From Vibrio caribbeanicus ATCC BAA-2122 (GTDB taxonomy: Bacteria; Pseudomonadota; Gammaproteobacteria; Enterobacterales; Vibrionaceae): a stretch of 64,000 nt of DNA. The DNA lies in contig NZ_AEIU01000002.1 of NCBI RefSeq assembly GCF_000165125.1, positions 62,001 to 126,000 of the forward strand. The letters run 5' to 3'. The notes below the pieces were generated by a model. It ran no database searches, was not told where the DNA came from, and worked only from the letters and a program-made list of their open reading frames with translations. The position numbers and the translations under genes are program-made. Positions 37,747 through 48,043 of this stretch are shown piece after piece (the stretch's first letter is position 1; each line of letters starts with the position of its first letter).

Positions 37747-38275
37747 GGTCACTATTTTTTTTCTCAGTTTTTTCACTTCCAATGCTTTTTCGGTTTCTAC
37801 AACGAGTAGTTGGCGTGAATGGCCCAAAGCAGGTAGTGCTGAGCTTAGCGTGTTGTTTTTTGATGTATATTCATCTGAACTTTACACGCCCGATGGTGAT
37901 TATATTGTAGAAGATGATATTACACCTCACCCTTTGGCACTCTCCATCACTTATAAAAGGGATATTTCGAAAGCGGCGTTAGTCGAAGCGACCGTTGAGC
38001 AGTGGAACAAGCTTGGTTATGACCAAACGCTAATTCCCGGTTGGGAAGAGATCGTTACTAATATTTTCCCAGGCGTCAGTGAGGGGCACAATTTGACTTA
38101 CGTTACGAATGGAGTGAAAGGTTCTTTTTTCTATTCTCCAGCAGAAAATGAACAGTCACGACTGATCGGCACAATAGAAGATGAAAAACTTAACGATGCG
38201 TTCTTGGCTATCTGGCTCTCACCTAAAACAGAGTATCCAAAATTAAGGAAAGGACTAATAGGGGATAGGAAATGA
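37721..38275 (+). CDS. chalcone-isomerase-like secreted protein
   Basis: Encodes 184 residues from the ATG at 37721, giving signal peptide MNGKTWRVRVTIFFLSFFTSNAFS; the start at 37697 adds residues without benefit. Core pattern KAGSAELSVLFFDVYSSELYTPDG, ALSITYKRDISKAALVEATVEQW and GVKGSFFYS ... FLAIWLSPKTEYPKLRKGLIG fits the bacterial chalcone isomerase-like family. True flavonoid chemistry is unlikely; a periplasmic lipid or fatty-acid binding role has been suggested for the fold. Coupled to DUF2878 upstream and DUF3833 downstream (ATGA). Confidence 0.82.
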   Translation: MNGKTWRVRVTIFFLSFFTSNAFSVSTTSSWREWPKAGSAELSVLFFDVYSSELYTPDGDYIVEDDITPHPLALSITYKRDISKAALVEATVEQWNKLGYDQTLIPGWEEIVTNIFPGVSEGHNLTYVTNGVKGSFFYSPAENEQSRLIGTIEDEKLNDAFLAIWLSPKTEYPKLRKGLIGDRK

Positions 38276-38802
38276 TAAAAAGTTTGAAAATTTTGCTGTT
38301 CATGTCGGTGGTGCTATTTGCTGCAGGATGTAGCAATGACATCAGCCAGTACCAGAATTCCGAGCCCAAATTTAACTTATTTGAATATTTTGAGGGTGAC
38401 AGTGCCGCTTGGGGAATGATTCAAGATTATACAGGGAAACAAACGCGGCGTTTTGAGGTGGCCATCACTGGTAAGGTTGATGGGGACACTTTAACTCTCG
38501 TCGAAGACTTTGTGTTCGATGATGGTGAAAAGACCCAGAGGGTTTGGACGATTATTCGCAATGGGAGCAACGAATACATAGGCAGTGCAGACGATATCAT
38601 TGGAAAAGCTTATGGAAAAGAAGTGGGTAATGCGCTGCAGTGGAAGTATGATTTTGAGTTAGTTTATGAGGGAAGCCCAATTGTTGTTGCTTTTGATGAT
38701 TGGCTCTACAGGCAAGATACAGATCATGTCTTTAACTTAACCAAAATTAAAAAATTTGGTGTTGAAGTGGGAGAAATTACGTTATTTTTTCAAAAGAGAT
38801 AA
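38272..38802 (+). CDS. DUF3833 family lipoprotein
   Basis: Encodes 176 residues. The lipoprotein signal MIKSLKILLFMSVVLFAAGC has a clear lipobox (FAAGC). The mature part, FNLFEYFEGDSAAWGMIQDYTGKQTRRFEVAITGKVDGDTLTLVEDFVFDDGEKTQRVW, matches DUF3833. Predicted lipocalin-like barrel attached to a membrane by its lipid. Last gene of the cfa cluster, before a terminator. Confidence 0.85.
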   Translation: MIKSLKILLFMSVVLFAAGCSNDISQYQNSEPKFNLFEYFEGDSAAWGMIQDYTGKQTRRFEVAITGKVDGDTLTLVEDFVFDDGEKTQRVWTIIRNGSNEYIGSADDIIGKAYGKEVGNALQWKYDFELVYEGSPIVVAFDDWLYRQDTDHVFNLTKIKKFGVEVGEITLFFQKR

Positions 38803-38850
38803 CCAGTGATAGGCACCCAAGTAAACTAGCATCTTGAAATCACTAGAGTA

Positions 38851-38884
38851 AAGAGGCTGACTGAGAGCGTCAGCCTCTTTTTAA
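38851..38884. terminator. bidirectional Rho-independent terminator
   Basis: An AAGAGGCTGAC / GTCAGCCTCTT stem with T-rich flank, between the convergent cfa cluster and purB. Confidence 0.88.
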
Positions 38885-38885
38885 A

Positions 38886-40361
<1,476 letters not shown>

Positions 40362-40383
40362 TTATCGAAATTCATTAATGACG

Positions 40384-40566
40384 TATAACCAAGTACCTTC
40401 AAGATGCTAGCTTCAGTAAGGTAACTCGTCTTGTTAGAGCGTGACACACCACCAATTTGAACGTCAAACAACTTGTTAAGAGCTGATTATTCAGCTGAGT
40501 TATTTTTCTTGAATTCAATACTGTCACATTGCTCTGAATCCTACATTTTGAAGCTACTTGGGTATA
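40384..40566 (+). repeat. MITE-like repeat, internally deleted copy
   Basis: Starts GTATAACCAAGTACCTTCAAGATGCTAG and ends CTACTTGGGTATAA, with both ends of the family but only about 183 bp long. The middle is missing and there are several substitutions, so it is older than the copies at 481 and 42530. It lies between hflD and purB. Confidence 0.8.
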
Positions 40567-40584
40567 ATATGGTTGCTGAAAGTA

Positions 40585-41202
40585 CTAACTCCGAGCGAGT
40601 ATCATACTTGCCTGATCAATCATTTTTTTACGCCCAAATATAAGATGTCGACGTTTGCCACCGACCTGGCGCCACAGTACTGCGCTTCTAATTCCAGATA
40701 GCAGTAAGGCTCTTACTTTTTGCTGATTAATCGATTGCTGCAATATGGCAGGTGTTCCAGCAATTTGGATTCGTGGTCCAATAGGACTGATAACATCAAG
40801 ATAGATGCTAGCGAGATTACCGAGCATTTGTTCATCAAGTAGGTCGTAATGTTCGAGTTGACGTTCAATCATCTGAACTCTGTCGCCGAGTTGCGACATG
40901 GCATCTCTTCGTGAGTTCAACTTGCGCTCTAGTGCCAGTAAGCCGATAAGATAGCGAGTAATTTCGCTACCAGATGGGCTACCATCAATGCCTTTTGTTA
41001 TGCATTCCAACCCAATTTTTAGATCAGATTCTTGTCCATAGACGCCAAGCGTATTTTGGGGGTTAAGATTCATTATGGCATTAATGGCAGTAGAAAAAGC
41101 GTCCGAATCACAAACACCATTTTTAGCGACGTTCTGGACGAGGACAACAGACTGACAGATGCCCGCAAAAGCAATAGTACGATCGTAAAGTGTATTGGAC
41201 AC
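40585..41202 (-). CDS. hflD: high-frequency lysogenization protein HflD homologue
   Basis: Encodes 205 residues, mostly helical: [48 protein letters not shown] and [37 protein letters not shown]. HflD is a membrane-associated protein that binds lambda CII in E. coli; its cellular role is unclear. Placed 27 bp after mnmA, as in enterics. Confidence 0.92.
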   Translation of the reverse strand: MSNTLYDRTIAFAGICQSVVLVQNVAKNGVCDSDAFSTAINAIMNLNPQNTLGVYGQESDLKIGLECITKGIDGSPSGSEITRYLIGLLALERKLNSRRDAMSQLGDRVQMIERQLEHYDLLDEQMLGNLASIYLDVISPIGPRIQIAGTPAILQQSINQQKVRALLLSGIRSAVLWRQVGGKRRHLIFGRKKMIDQASMILARS

Positions 41203-41229
41203 TTTATATACTCCTGAATAAAAACTAAA

Positions 41230-42339
41230 TTAGAGACGCTCTTCGATGATGCCACCACCAAGGCAGACGTCACCTTGATAAAAAACAGCTGACTGACCCG
41301 GTGTAACAGCAACCTGAGGATTATCAAAAATAACTTTTATCGATCCATTATCAATGGGAACAATAGTGCATGGAATATCATTTTGGCGATAACGTGTTTT
41401 TACGCTGCATTTTATTTCTGAAACAAGAGGAGAACGGTCCACCCAATGCAATTGAGAGGCGATCAATCCTTCCGACTTGAGCAACGGGTGGTCTGCACCC
41501 TGTACAGCAATTAAAACGTTACGCTTGAGATCTTTATCGGCAACATACCAAGGTTCTTCGTTACCCCCTCCACCTTTTTGGCCACCGATGTGGAGCCCTT
41601 TTCTCTGACCCAATGTATGATACATAAGGCCCTGATGTTCACCAATTTCTTTACCTTCCGGAGTTTCAATTTTTCCTGGCTGAGCGGGTAGGTATTTTGA
41701 TAGAAAATCGGTAAATTTACGTTCACCGATAAAACAAATTCCCGTCGAATCTTTTTTCTTAGCTGTTATCAAGCCTTGTTCTTCGGCAATACGGCGAACC
41801 TCTGGTTTCTCAAGTTCACCTACAGGAAAAAGACTACGGCCAATTTGTTCATGGCTAAGGGTGTATAGGAAATAACTCTGATCTTTATTACCGTCTAGTC
41901 CTCGCAACATCTGAGGTTTCTGATCTGACTCGATACAGGAACGTCTAACGTAATGTCCCATTGCAATATAATCGGCTTCTAGGACATCATCTGCAAAGTC
42001 TAGGAATGCTTTAAATTTTATCTCTTTGTTACAGAGGATATCTGGGTTTGGTGTTCTACCTGCTTTATACTCTGCAAGAAAATACTCGAAGACATTATCC
42101 CAGTACTCAGCAGCAAAATTAATGGTGTGTAGGTGTATTCCGAGTTTATCGCAAACAGCTTGGGCATCAGCTAGATCTTCTGCTGCTGTACAGTAATCTT
42201 CATTGTCGTCTTCTTCCCAGTTTTTCATGAAAAGCCCCTCTACTTGATAGCCTTGTTGCTTAAGTAGATAGGCAGAGACAGATGAATCAACACCGCCAGA
42301 CATACCGACGATGACCTTTTTTTTACTGTTTTCGGACAT
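41230..42339 (-). CDS. mnmA: tRNA-specific 2-thiouridylase MnmA
   Basis: Encodes 369 residues. Adds sulfur to U34 of tRNAs for Lys, Glu and Gln. PP-loop [22 protein letters not shown]; catalytic cysteines Cys103 ([10 protein letters not shown]) and Cys202 ([10 protein letters not shown]); [15 protein letters not shown] in the central domain. First gene of the mnmA-hflD pair. Upstream (42340-42530) lie fragments of the repeat family. Confidence 0.97.
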   Translation of the reverse strand: MSENSKKKVIVGMSGGVDSSVSAYLLKQQGYQVEGLFMKNWEEDDNEDYCTAAEDLADAQAVCDKLGIHLHTINFAAEYWDNVFEYFLAEYKAGRTPNPDILCNKEIKFKAFLDFADDVLEADYIAMGHYVRRSCIESDQKPQMLRGLDGNKDQSYFLYTLSHEQIGRSLFPVGELEKPEVRRIAEEQGLITAKKKDSTGICFIGERKFTDFLSKYLPAQPGKIETPEGKEIGEHQGLMYHTLGQRKGLHIGGQKGGGGNEEPWYVADKDLKRNVLIAVQGADHPLLKSEGLIASQLHWVDRSPLVSEIKCSVKTRYRQNDIPCTIVPIDNGSIKVIFDNPQVAVTPGQSAVFYQGDVCLGGGIIEERL

Positions 42340-42465
42340 TGTGAAATACCACTGAATTTAACTAGAAGAAGATTTTATCAGAAAGGTTCGATTGGGGACA
42401 GATCAGAGACGAGAATGACAAATCATTTTTATCTGTTCACGTGGAGGTGCTTGTCATCTAGAGAA

Positions 42466-42529
42466 ATTTCTTCTTAAACTCAACACTGTGGAATCGTTTA
42501 GGATCTTGTATCATGAAGTCATTTGGTTG
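42466..42529 (+). repeat. decayed right end of the MITE-like repeat
   Basis: The sequence TTCTTAAACTCAACACTGTGG ... ATCTTGTATCATGAAGTCATTTGGTTGTATA follows the right end of the family with many changes. It directly abuts the intact copy at 42530, so the newer copy landed at or beside an older one. Confidence 0.65.
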
Positions 42530-42796
42530 TATACCCAAGTAACCTCAAGATGCTAGATTCAGCGAGAATGACTTGCTTGACAGGCAAGGCAACGATTTGA
42601 AAATCTAGTCATCTAAATTGAAAATCGGTAACGACGCATGTAAAGCAAGACAACTCGCCCTTTGGGAGCGTGCCACAGCGCCGATTTCATCGTCAAATAA
42701 CTTGGTAAGAGTCGACTATTTCGCTGCGTTATTTTCCTTGAACTCAACACTGTGGCATCGCTCTGAATCCTGCATTTTGAAGTCACTTGGGTATAT
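42530..42796 (+). repeat. MITE-like palindromic repeat, full-length copy B
   Basis: Bounded by TATACCCAAG and CTTGGGTATA, about 267 bp, and nearly identical to the copy at 481-746 along its whole length. Its internal short frame (42618 on) is not a gene. The small gene at 42910 lies just downstream. Confidence 0.88.
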
Positions 42797-42909
42797 TGAG
42801 AATATAACCGAAAAAAACACGGGAAATATTGTCAAAAGAGAAAATATCTTCTTAGATAATTTTGATGTAATATTGAACCTTATTATTAATAAAGAAGAAC
42901 TTATTAAAA

Positions 42910-43173
42910 GTGACTGAAAATCAAACTACAAAAGAAAGCCAATTAATTGAAATTATTGAAAATCAAATAGAAGATAGCAATCCAGCTATTGTTAAAGAAA
43001 CACTAATAAGACTGATGATGTCAGGAAGTTCAAGGCAAGATACGATTGAAATGATGGCTTGTGCTCTAAGTCTTGAAGTTTATGATATTGCTGAAAATGA
43101 TAATAAGTTCAACTTGAAACGTTACACAAATAATTTGCGGTGTCTTCCAGACTTAGGTTTTATGGAGGAGTGA
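42910..43173 (+). CDS. small acidic hypothetical protein
   Basis: Encodes 87 residues from a GTG at 42910 (MTENQTTKESQLIEIIENQIEDSNPAIVKETLIRLMMSGSSRQDTIEMMACALSLEVYDI). No signal or membrane segment; helical and acidic. The pattern IVKETLIRLMMSGSSRQDTIEMMA suggests a folded helical domain and a real gene, but I do not recognise the family. It lies alone between a repeat and gsk, in AT-rich DNA. Confidence 0.6.
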   Translation: MTENQTTKESQLIEIIENQIEDSNPAIVKETLIRLMMSGSSRQDTIEMMACALSLEVYDIAENDNKFNLKRYTNNLRCLPDLGFMEE

Positions 43174-43298
43174 GAAATGTGAATACACATTATTCGTACT
43201 AATATTCACCTGGGTACATATGTTTTTTTTGTGTTTTTTATGTATTCAGAGTATTAGGCATGATATTAAATTGTAAAAATCATTTAATTATTTAACAG

Positions 43299-43312
43299 AG
43301 CAAACGTTTGCT
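43299..43312. promoter_or_regulatory. PurR box upstream of gsk
   Basis: The same 14-bp palindrome AGCAAACGTTTGCT as in front of purB, here about 80 bp before the gsk start codon. Suggests purine control of nucleoside salvage. Confidence 0.85.
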
Positions 43313-43392
43313 AATGTTTCAGTATATTGCTCAGTTTAGTTGCGCGTTGTAAAATCTCGCGCTCTTTCATCCCACTTAGAATATCGACATAT

Positions 43393-44697
43393 ATGAAATT
43401 TCCAGGTCAACGTAAGTCTAAACACTATTTTCCTGTCCACGCACGCGATCCGTTAGTGAGTCAATCTCAAGAAAGTAAAATTATGTCGCGGACACACATT
43501 ATCGGCATTGACCAAACTTTGGTTGATATTGAAGCGAACGTTAGTAGTGAACTGATTTCGAAATATGATTTAAGTAAAGGACACAGTTTAGTTATTGACG
43601 ATGAGAAAGCTGAATCCTTATATACTGAGTTGAAAGAAAATGGGTTGATCACTAATGAATATGCGGGTGGAACAATAGGAAATACTTTGCACAATTATTC
43701 TGTTTTAGCCGATGACCGTTCGACTCTTTTGGGTGTCATGAGCCAAGATATTAAAATCGGGAGCTATGGGTATCGTTACCTTTGTAACACTTCTAGTCGA
43801 ATGGATCTTAATCACCTCCAAGGTGTCGATGGTGCTATAGGCCGTTGTTTTGCTTTGATTACAGAAGACGGTGAGCGAACCTTTGCCATTAGCGAAGGAC
43901 AGATGAATCAATTGAACCCGGGTAGTATACCTGAACAAATTTTTGCTAATGCATCGGCTCTGGTTCTAACCGCATATCTTGTTCGATGTAAGGAAGGCGA
44001 CCCAATGCCTGAAGCAACCATGAAGGCAATTGAGTTCGCGAAAAAGTACCAAGTTCCCGTGGTTCTGACCCTTGGAACCAAGTTTGTCATACAAGACGAT
44101 CCAAAATTTTGGCAGGAATTTTTGGATGAACACGTTAGTGTTGTTGCTATGAATGAAGATGAAGCTGAAGCACTTACTGGCGAAACTGACCCGTTAGCTG
44201 CTGCCGACAAAGCGCTAGAATGGGTAGACCTCGTATTATGTACTTCTGGCCCCGTTGGCTTGTTTATGGCAGGTTTTACGGAAGAATCTACAAAACGAGA
44301 AACTTCTTTACCTTTATTACCTGGAAGTATCGCGGAATTTAATCGTTATGAGTTCAGTAGACCTGCAAGTAAAGGTCTGTGCGAAAATCCTATCAAAGTA
44401 TACTCTCATATTTCTCCATATATGGGGGGGCCGGAAAAAATCAAAAATACCAACGGTGCGGGTGATGCTGCATTGTCAGCTTTATTACATGATATGGCGG
44501 CGAATAAATACCATAAGGAAAATGTTCCTAACTCTAGTAAACACGCACACCCATTTCTAACTTATTCGTCATTTTCTCAAGTATGCAAATATTCCAATCG
44601 AGCAAGCTATGAAGTTTTAGCTCAGCACTCCCCACGTCTGTCTCGTGGGCTTCCTGAAAGAGAAGATAGTCTAGAAGAAGCTTATTGGGAACGCTAA
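43393..44697 (+). CDS. gsk: inosine-guanosine kinase
   Basis: Encodes 434 residues from the ATG at 43393 (MKFPGQRKSKHYFPV), the usual start of this family. PfkB/ribokinase fold: EYAGGTIGNTLHNYSVLA for substrate binding and the C-terminal KNTNGAGDAALSALL anion-hole signature with the catalytic Asp. Phosphorylates guanosine and inosine in purine salvage. The length and the long C-terminal end match E. coli Gsk. A PurR box lies upstream and a terminator follows. Confidence 0.93.
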   Translation: MKFPGQRKSKHYFPVHARDPLVSQSQESKIMSRTHIIGIDQTLVDIEANVSSELISKYDLSKGHSLVIDDEKAESLYTELKENGLITNEYAGGTIGNTLHNYSVLADDRSTLLGVMSQDIKIGSYGYRYLCNTSSRMDLNHLQGVDGAIGRCFALITEDGERTFAISEGQMNQLNPGSIPEQIFANASALVLTAYLVRCKEGDPMPEATMKAIEFAKKYQVPVVLTLGTKFVIQDDPKFWQEFLDEHVSVVAMNEDEAEALTGETDPLAAADKALEWVDLVLCTSGPVGLFMAGFTEESTKRETSLPLLPGSIAEFNRYEFSRPASKGLCENPIKVYSHISPYMGGPEKIKNTNGAGDAALSALLHDMAANKYHKENVPNSSKHAHPFLTYSSFSQVCKYSNRASYEVLAQHSPRLSRGLPEREDSLEEAYWER

Positions 44698-44754
44698 ATT
44701 TTAGTTAGATTTATAAATTTAAATGAATTTTAGTTTTTTGTTTCAGGTTAAATA

Positions 44755-44787
44755 TAAAAAAAGCGCTCGTTTAGAGCGCTTTTTTAT
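44755..44787. terminator. bidirectional Rho-independent terminator
   Basis: An AAAAGCGCTC / GAGCGCTTTT stem with a GTTTA loop, flanked by A and T runs, between gsk and the opposing hns gene. Confidence 0.88.
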
Positions 44788-44805
44788 GTTCATGATAAAT
44801 AGAAA

Positions 44806-45216
44806 CTAGATTAAGAAACTGTCTAATTTTTTGCCTTTATCTAGTTGCTCTTGAATTGCAGAAGGTGTGCGGCCTTGTCCTGTCCATGTCTTCTCTTCGC
44901 CTGATGCATCAACGTACTTATATTTTGCAGGGCGAGGGGCACGTTTTGATTTACCCTTACCTTTTTTGTTTTCGCCGGCTAGCGCGCTAATAAGAGCTTC
45001 TACATCAATACCGTCTTGAGAGATTTGTTGCGCGATGGCAGCCAATTTTGCTTCTTGTTCTGCTTGAGCAGCCATATCGGCTTCTTCAGCTTCTCTGCGC
45101 TCCTCTACAACTGTTGTCATTTTATCTAAAGCTTCTTCAAGCTGCTCTAGAGTTAACTCGCGTGCGAAAACACGTAGGCTACGAATATTTAATAGGGTCT
45201 TAGTTAATTCCGACAT
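44806..45216 (-). CDS. hns: H-NS family nucleoid-associated protein
   Basis: Encodes 136 residues. The N-terminal oligomerisation region (SELTKTLLNIRSLRVFARELTLEQLEEALDKM) leads into a charged coiled-coil, a basic linker (KKGKGKSKRAPRPAKYKYVD) and the DNA-binding domain with TWTGQGRTPSAI, the H-NS AT-hook-like loop. It silences AT-rich and horizontally acquired DNA, which makes it a likely repressor of the type III secretion genes in this window (inference). Known as VicH in V. cholerae. Confidence 0.93.
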   Translation of the reverse strand: MSELTKTLLNIRSLRVFARELTLEQLEEALDKMTTVVEERREAEEADMAAQAEQEAKLAAIAQQISQDGIDVEALISALAGENKKGKGKSKRAPRPAKYKYVDASGEEKTWTGQGRTPSAIQEQLDKGKKLDSFLI

Positions 45217-45794
45217 ATTTCCATCTCTTCATATATTAAGTTTGCGTTATAAGAATAATAAACCCGGAATTATGATATTACAATCAAACTAACATAAATT
45301 TACATAAAATATTTATATACTGACAATATTCGGTCTTATTGAACTATCACTCATGCAATTTAATTAATCAATTTGCATAAAACAGATAGATGACTCTCAT
45401 ATTATTATTAATGAAATAGTTTCATATCAAATGTTAATTAAATTTTGTTTTATCGATAAACAAGAAAACCATTCTTACGTAAAAATAGGAGTTTTGTATC
45501 AAACAAAAATGTAATTCTTATGAAATAATAATAGTAAGCATCATCAAAACTAACGATAAAAGTGATACTGTGAAATTTCCCCGAGTAAATATTTTTATGT
45601 CTATAAATAAGAAACTAAGTAAGTATTTATCTTGATATTTATCATTATATTACTATAAATGATTATGTTTTATACTATAAAAAATCTGAAGTATTCTATT
45701 GAAAGTACAGTCCAAATACGTACAATACACCAACCTAATGCGGGAATTAAGTTATAAAGTTGTTAACCAAGCGCTGATTGGTGACACTGCATTT
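45217..45794. other. very AT-rich intergenic region upstream of hns
   Basis: Nearly 580 bp without a supported gene, rich in TAT and ATTA runs. It carries the hns promoter (leftward) and probably the promoter of the lysine riboswitch transcript (rightward). Autoregulatory H-NS binding would fit the composition. Confidence 0.5.
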
Positions 45795-45945
45795 TTCTCG
45801 CGGTAGAGGTGCGAAATAAATGAGTATGTATTGTTAGGGTGATGCCAAAGAGCAGTATAGAAAGGTTATTTTGCCGAAGCGGCTTAATCTCATCATGGAA
45901 AGTCGTTGGGGTTAGACTCGACAAGGGCTAACACTGCCATAGTTT
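45795..45945 (+). ncRNA. lysine riboswitch (L-box)
   Basis: The conserved lysine aptamer elements occur in order: GGTAGAGGTGCG at 45802-45813, AGTA soon after, GGGTGATGCCAAAG (45837-45850), GCCGAAGCGGC in a hairpin, GTCGTTGGGGTTAGACTCGAC, and the closing CACTGCC, which pairs with GGTAG to form P1. A downstream inverted repeat CATAGT / ACTATG (45939-45964) may be part of the switching element. No T-run follows, so control may be translational. The lysine transporter gene starts about 145 bp downstream. Confidence 0.92.
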
Positions 45946-46088
45946 ATAAATTGTTACACTATGGAGCGCTACTGTAGGGTTGGAGAGTATGTTCTTCAAC
46001 ATCATTAAACACACACAAATGTAAATAAACTCTATCTACATTCGTCTGCAGTAGATCTCTAACCACTTACTAATGGTTTCTGAAGATC

Positions 46089-47690
46089 ATGAATTTAATC
46101 GATTTTGCACAATCCCCGTTATCCCTTTTGCCTCCGCTCATTGCGTTGAGTCTAGCTATTATCACACGCAGAGTATTGTTGTCCCTAGGTGTTGGTATCG
46201 TTTTGGGAGCATTTTTACTCAACCAATACTCTCCAATTGATACACTCAAATACACGGGCTCTCAGGTCTCGAGCGTCTTTATCGAAGATGGGGGCATAAA
46301 CACTTGGAATATGAGTATTGTTGGTTTCCTTGTGTTGTTGGGAATGATGACGGCTTTACTGACACTCTCAGGTGGAACTAGAGCGTTTGCAGAGTGGGCA
46401 CAGTGTCGAGTAAAGAGTAAAAGAGGCTCAAAGCTTCTCGCTGCTTTTTTAGGTGTGTTTATTTTTGTTGACGACTATTTTAATAGTTTAGCGGTAGGGG
46501 CAATATCACGTCCGGTAACTGACAGGTTCTATGTTTCGCGAGCAAAGCTCGCCTATGTTCTCGACTCTACTGCAGCTCCTATGTGTGTCATCATGCCAGC
46601 TTCTAGCTGGGGAGCATATATTATGACCATAATCGGCGGGATTTTAGTATCACACGGTATTACGGAGTATTCAGCCCTTGGTGCTTACGTCAGGCTTATC
46701 CCTATGAATTTCTACGCAATCTTTGCGCTTCTAATGGTTTTCGCTGTTGCTTGGTTTGGTCTTGATGTTGGCAAAATGCGTGATCATGAAATTGCAGCAT
46801 CTCGTGGAGAAGGTTTCAATCAAAAACACCCAGAAGAGTTTGAGCAGGCAAGAGACCTTAATGAAGAATTAGATATCCGGGAAAGTGATGCGGGAAAGGT
46901 CTCTGATCTGATTTTACCTATCGTTATGCTAATCATTGCAATGGTTGTATCTATGCTTTACACAGGTGGACTAGCCTTAAACGAAAATGGCAAAGAGTTT
47001 ACCCTTTTAGGAGCTTTTGAAAACACAGATGTTGGAACCTCTCTCATATATGGTGGTTTAGTTGGCCTAGCCATTGCGCTAATAACGGTGGTCAAACAGA
47101 AAATTGCTCTTAAGGAAGTTGGACGTACATTGTGGATCGGTGCCAAGTCGATGTTCGGGGCGATCTTAATTCTTATCTTTGCTTGGACTATCGGATCTGT
47201 CATTGGTGATATGAATACTGGTAAATATCTCTCCACACTTGCGCATGGAAATATTTCCCCTCAGTGGTTGCCTGTCATACTGTTTCTTTTGTCTGGTTTA
47301 ATGGCATTCTCTACCGGTACATCATGGGGCACTTTTGGTATTATGTTACCAATTGCCGGTGATATGGCTGGCGCAACAGATTTGGCACTTATTTTACCTA
47401 TGCTGAGTGCTGTGCTTGCTGGGTCTGTATTCGGTGATCATTGTTCACCAATTTCTGATACAACTATTTTGTCATCGACAGGCGCTCGTTGTGACCATAT
47501 TGACCACGTAGCAACGCAATTGCCTTACTCATTATCGGTCGCTTTGATTTCATGCTGTGGCTTTATTACGCTTGGGTTGACCTCTTCAGTCGGCGCTGCG
47601 TTATTGATATCAGCCATCGCATTTATTGTTGTATGTTTTGCCATGTCATTTATGTCAAAATCAAAAATAACCCGATGTGAAGTTAAATGA
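46089..47690 (+). CDS. lysW: NhaC-family lysine transporter (LysW type)
   Basis: Encodes 533 residues with about 12 membrane segments. NhaC/antiporter superfamily features: FVDDYFNSLAVGAISRPVTDRF, LDSTAAPMCVIMPASSWGAYI, FSTGTSWGTFGIMLPIA and GSVFGDHCSPISDTTILSSTGARCDHIDHVATQLPY. The family is annotated as a sodium/proton antiporter, but the upstream lysine riboswitch points to lysine uptake, as proposed for LysW. Ribosome binding site is weak. Terminator downstream. Confidence 0.88.
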   Translation: MNLIDFAQSPLSLLPPLIALSLAIITRRVLLSLGVGIVLGAFLLNQYSPIDTLKYTGSQVSSVFIEDGGINTWNMSIVGFLVLLGMMTALLTLSGGTRAFAEWAQCRVKSKRGSKLLAAFLGVFIFVDDYFNSLAVGAISRPVTDRFYVSRAKLAYVLDSTAAPMCVIMPASSWGAYIMTIIGGILVSHGITEYSALGAYVRLIPMNFYAIFALLMVFAVAWFGLDVGKMRDHEIAASRGEGFNQKHPEEFEQARDLNEELDIRESDAGKVSDLILPIVMLIIAMVVSMLYTGGLALNENGKEFTLLGAFENTDVGTSLIYGGLVGLAIALITVVKQKIALKEVGRTLWIGAKSMFGAILILIFAWTIGSVIGDMNTGKYLSTLAHGNISPQWLPVILFLLSGLMAFSTGTSWGTFGIMLPIAGDMAGATDLALILPMLSAVLAGSVFGDHCSPISDTTILSSTGARCDHIDHVATQLPYSLSVALISCCGFITLGLTSSVGAALLISAIAFIVVCFAMSFMSKSKITRCEVK

Positions 47691-47708
47691 ATATCGCTCG
47701 ATTGAGAT

Positions 47709-47736
47709 TTTGAGGGGGCTAATAGCCCCCTTTTTA
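47709..47736 (+). terminator. Rho-independent terminator of lysW
   Basis: A GGGGGCT / AGCCCCC stem with a short loop and a T-rich tail. Confidence 0.88.
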
Positions 47737-47840
47737 TTTGTATATAACAAAAATTAAAAATGTTGCATTTAAGGGTTGAATTATTGTCTGGGCTTGGTTA
47801 CTGTGAAAGACAATTACAGAGAAATAAGCGAATAATCACT

Positions 47841-47885
47841 ATGCGTACATTTATGGGTAATCATCACCACCATCATATATCCTAG
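47841..47885 (+). CDS. hisL: his operon leader peptide
   Basis: Encodes 14 residues, MRTFMGNHHHHHIS, with five consecutive histidines. Ribosome stalling at these codons senses charged tRNA-His and sets the choice between terminator and antiterminator in the region that follows. Too short for ordinary gene calling. Confidence 0.93.
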   Translation: MRTFMGNHHHHHIS

Positions 47886-47956
47886 TCTTTCAGGAGATGT
47901 ATGCATGCCTGGGAGACTAAACTCCCCGGCGTTTTAATCGTAAACAAGACAGATTT

Positions 47957-47995
47957 TAACCCTCGGGAGTCACTGAACTACCGAGGGTTTTTTCG
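47957..47995 (+). terminator. his operon attenuator
   Basis: An AACCCTCGG / CCGAGGGTT stem followed by TTTTTT, 72 bp after the leader peptide and about 50 bp before hisG. GC-rich pairs between (CTGGGAGACTAAACTCCCCGG at about 47909) can form the alternative structures. Confidence 0.9.
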
Positions 47996-48043
47996 TATTT
48001 GATTGTCTTAAATATAGAGTTATAGAGTGACAGGGATTGAATA

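Noticed and set aside
38813-38848. CACCCAAGTAAACTAGCATCTTGAAATCAC as another repeat copy
   Set aside because: It resembles fused ends of the MITE-like family, but it is too short and altered to be sure; left out of the repeat list.
42618-42917. Open frame of 99 codons running from the second repeat into unique DNA
   Set aside because: Begins inside the repeat with the same reading as the 569 frame and only continues by chance into the next region, overlapping the better supported gene at 42910.
46070-46255. Minus-strand small open frame at the start of lysW
   Set aside because: Antisense to a supported transporter gene and its leader; no independent evidence.
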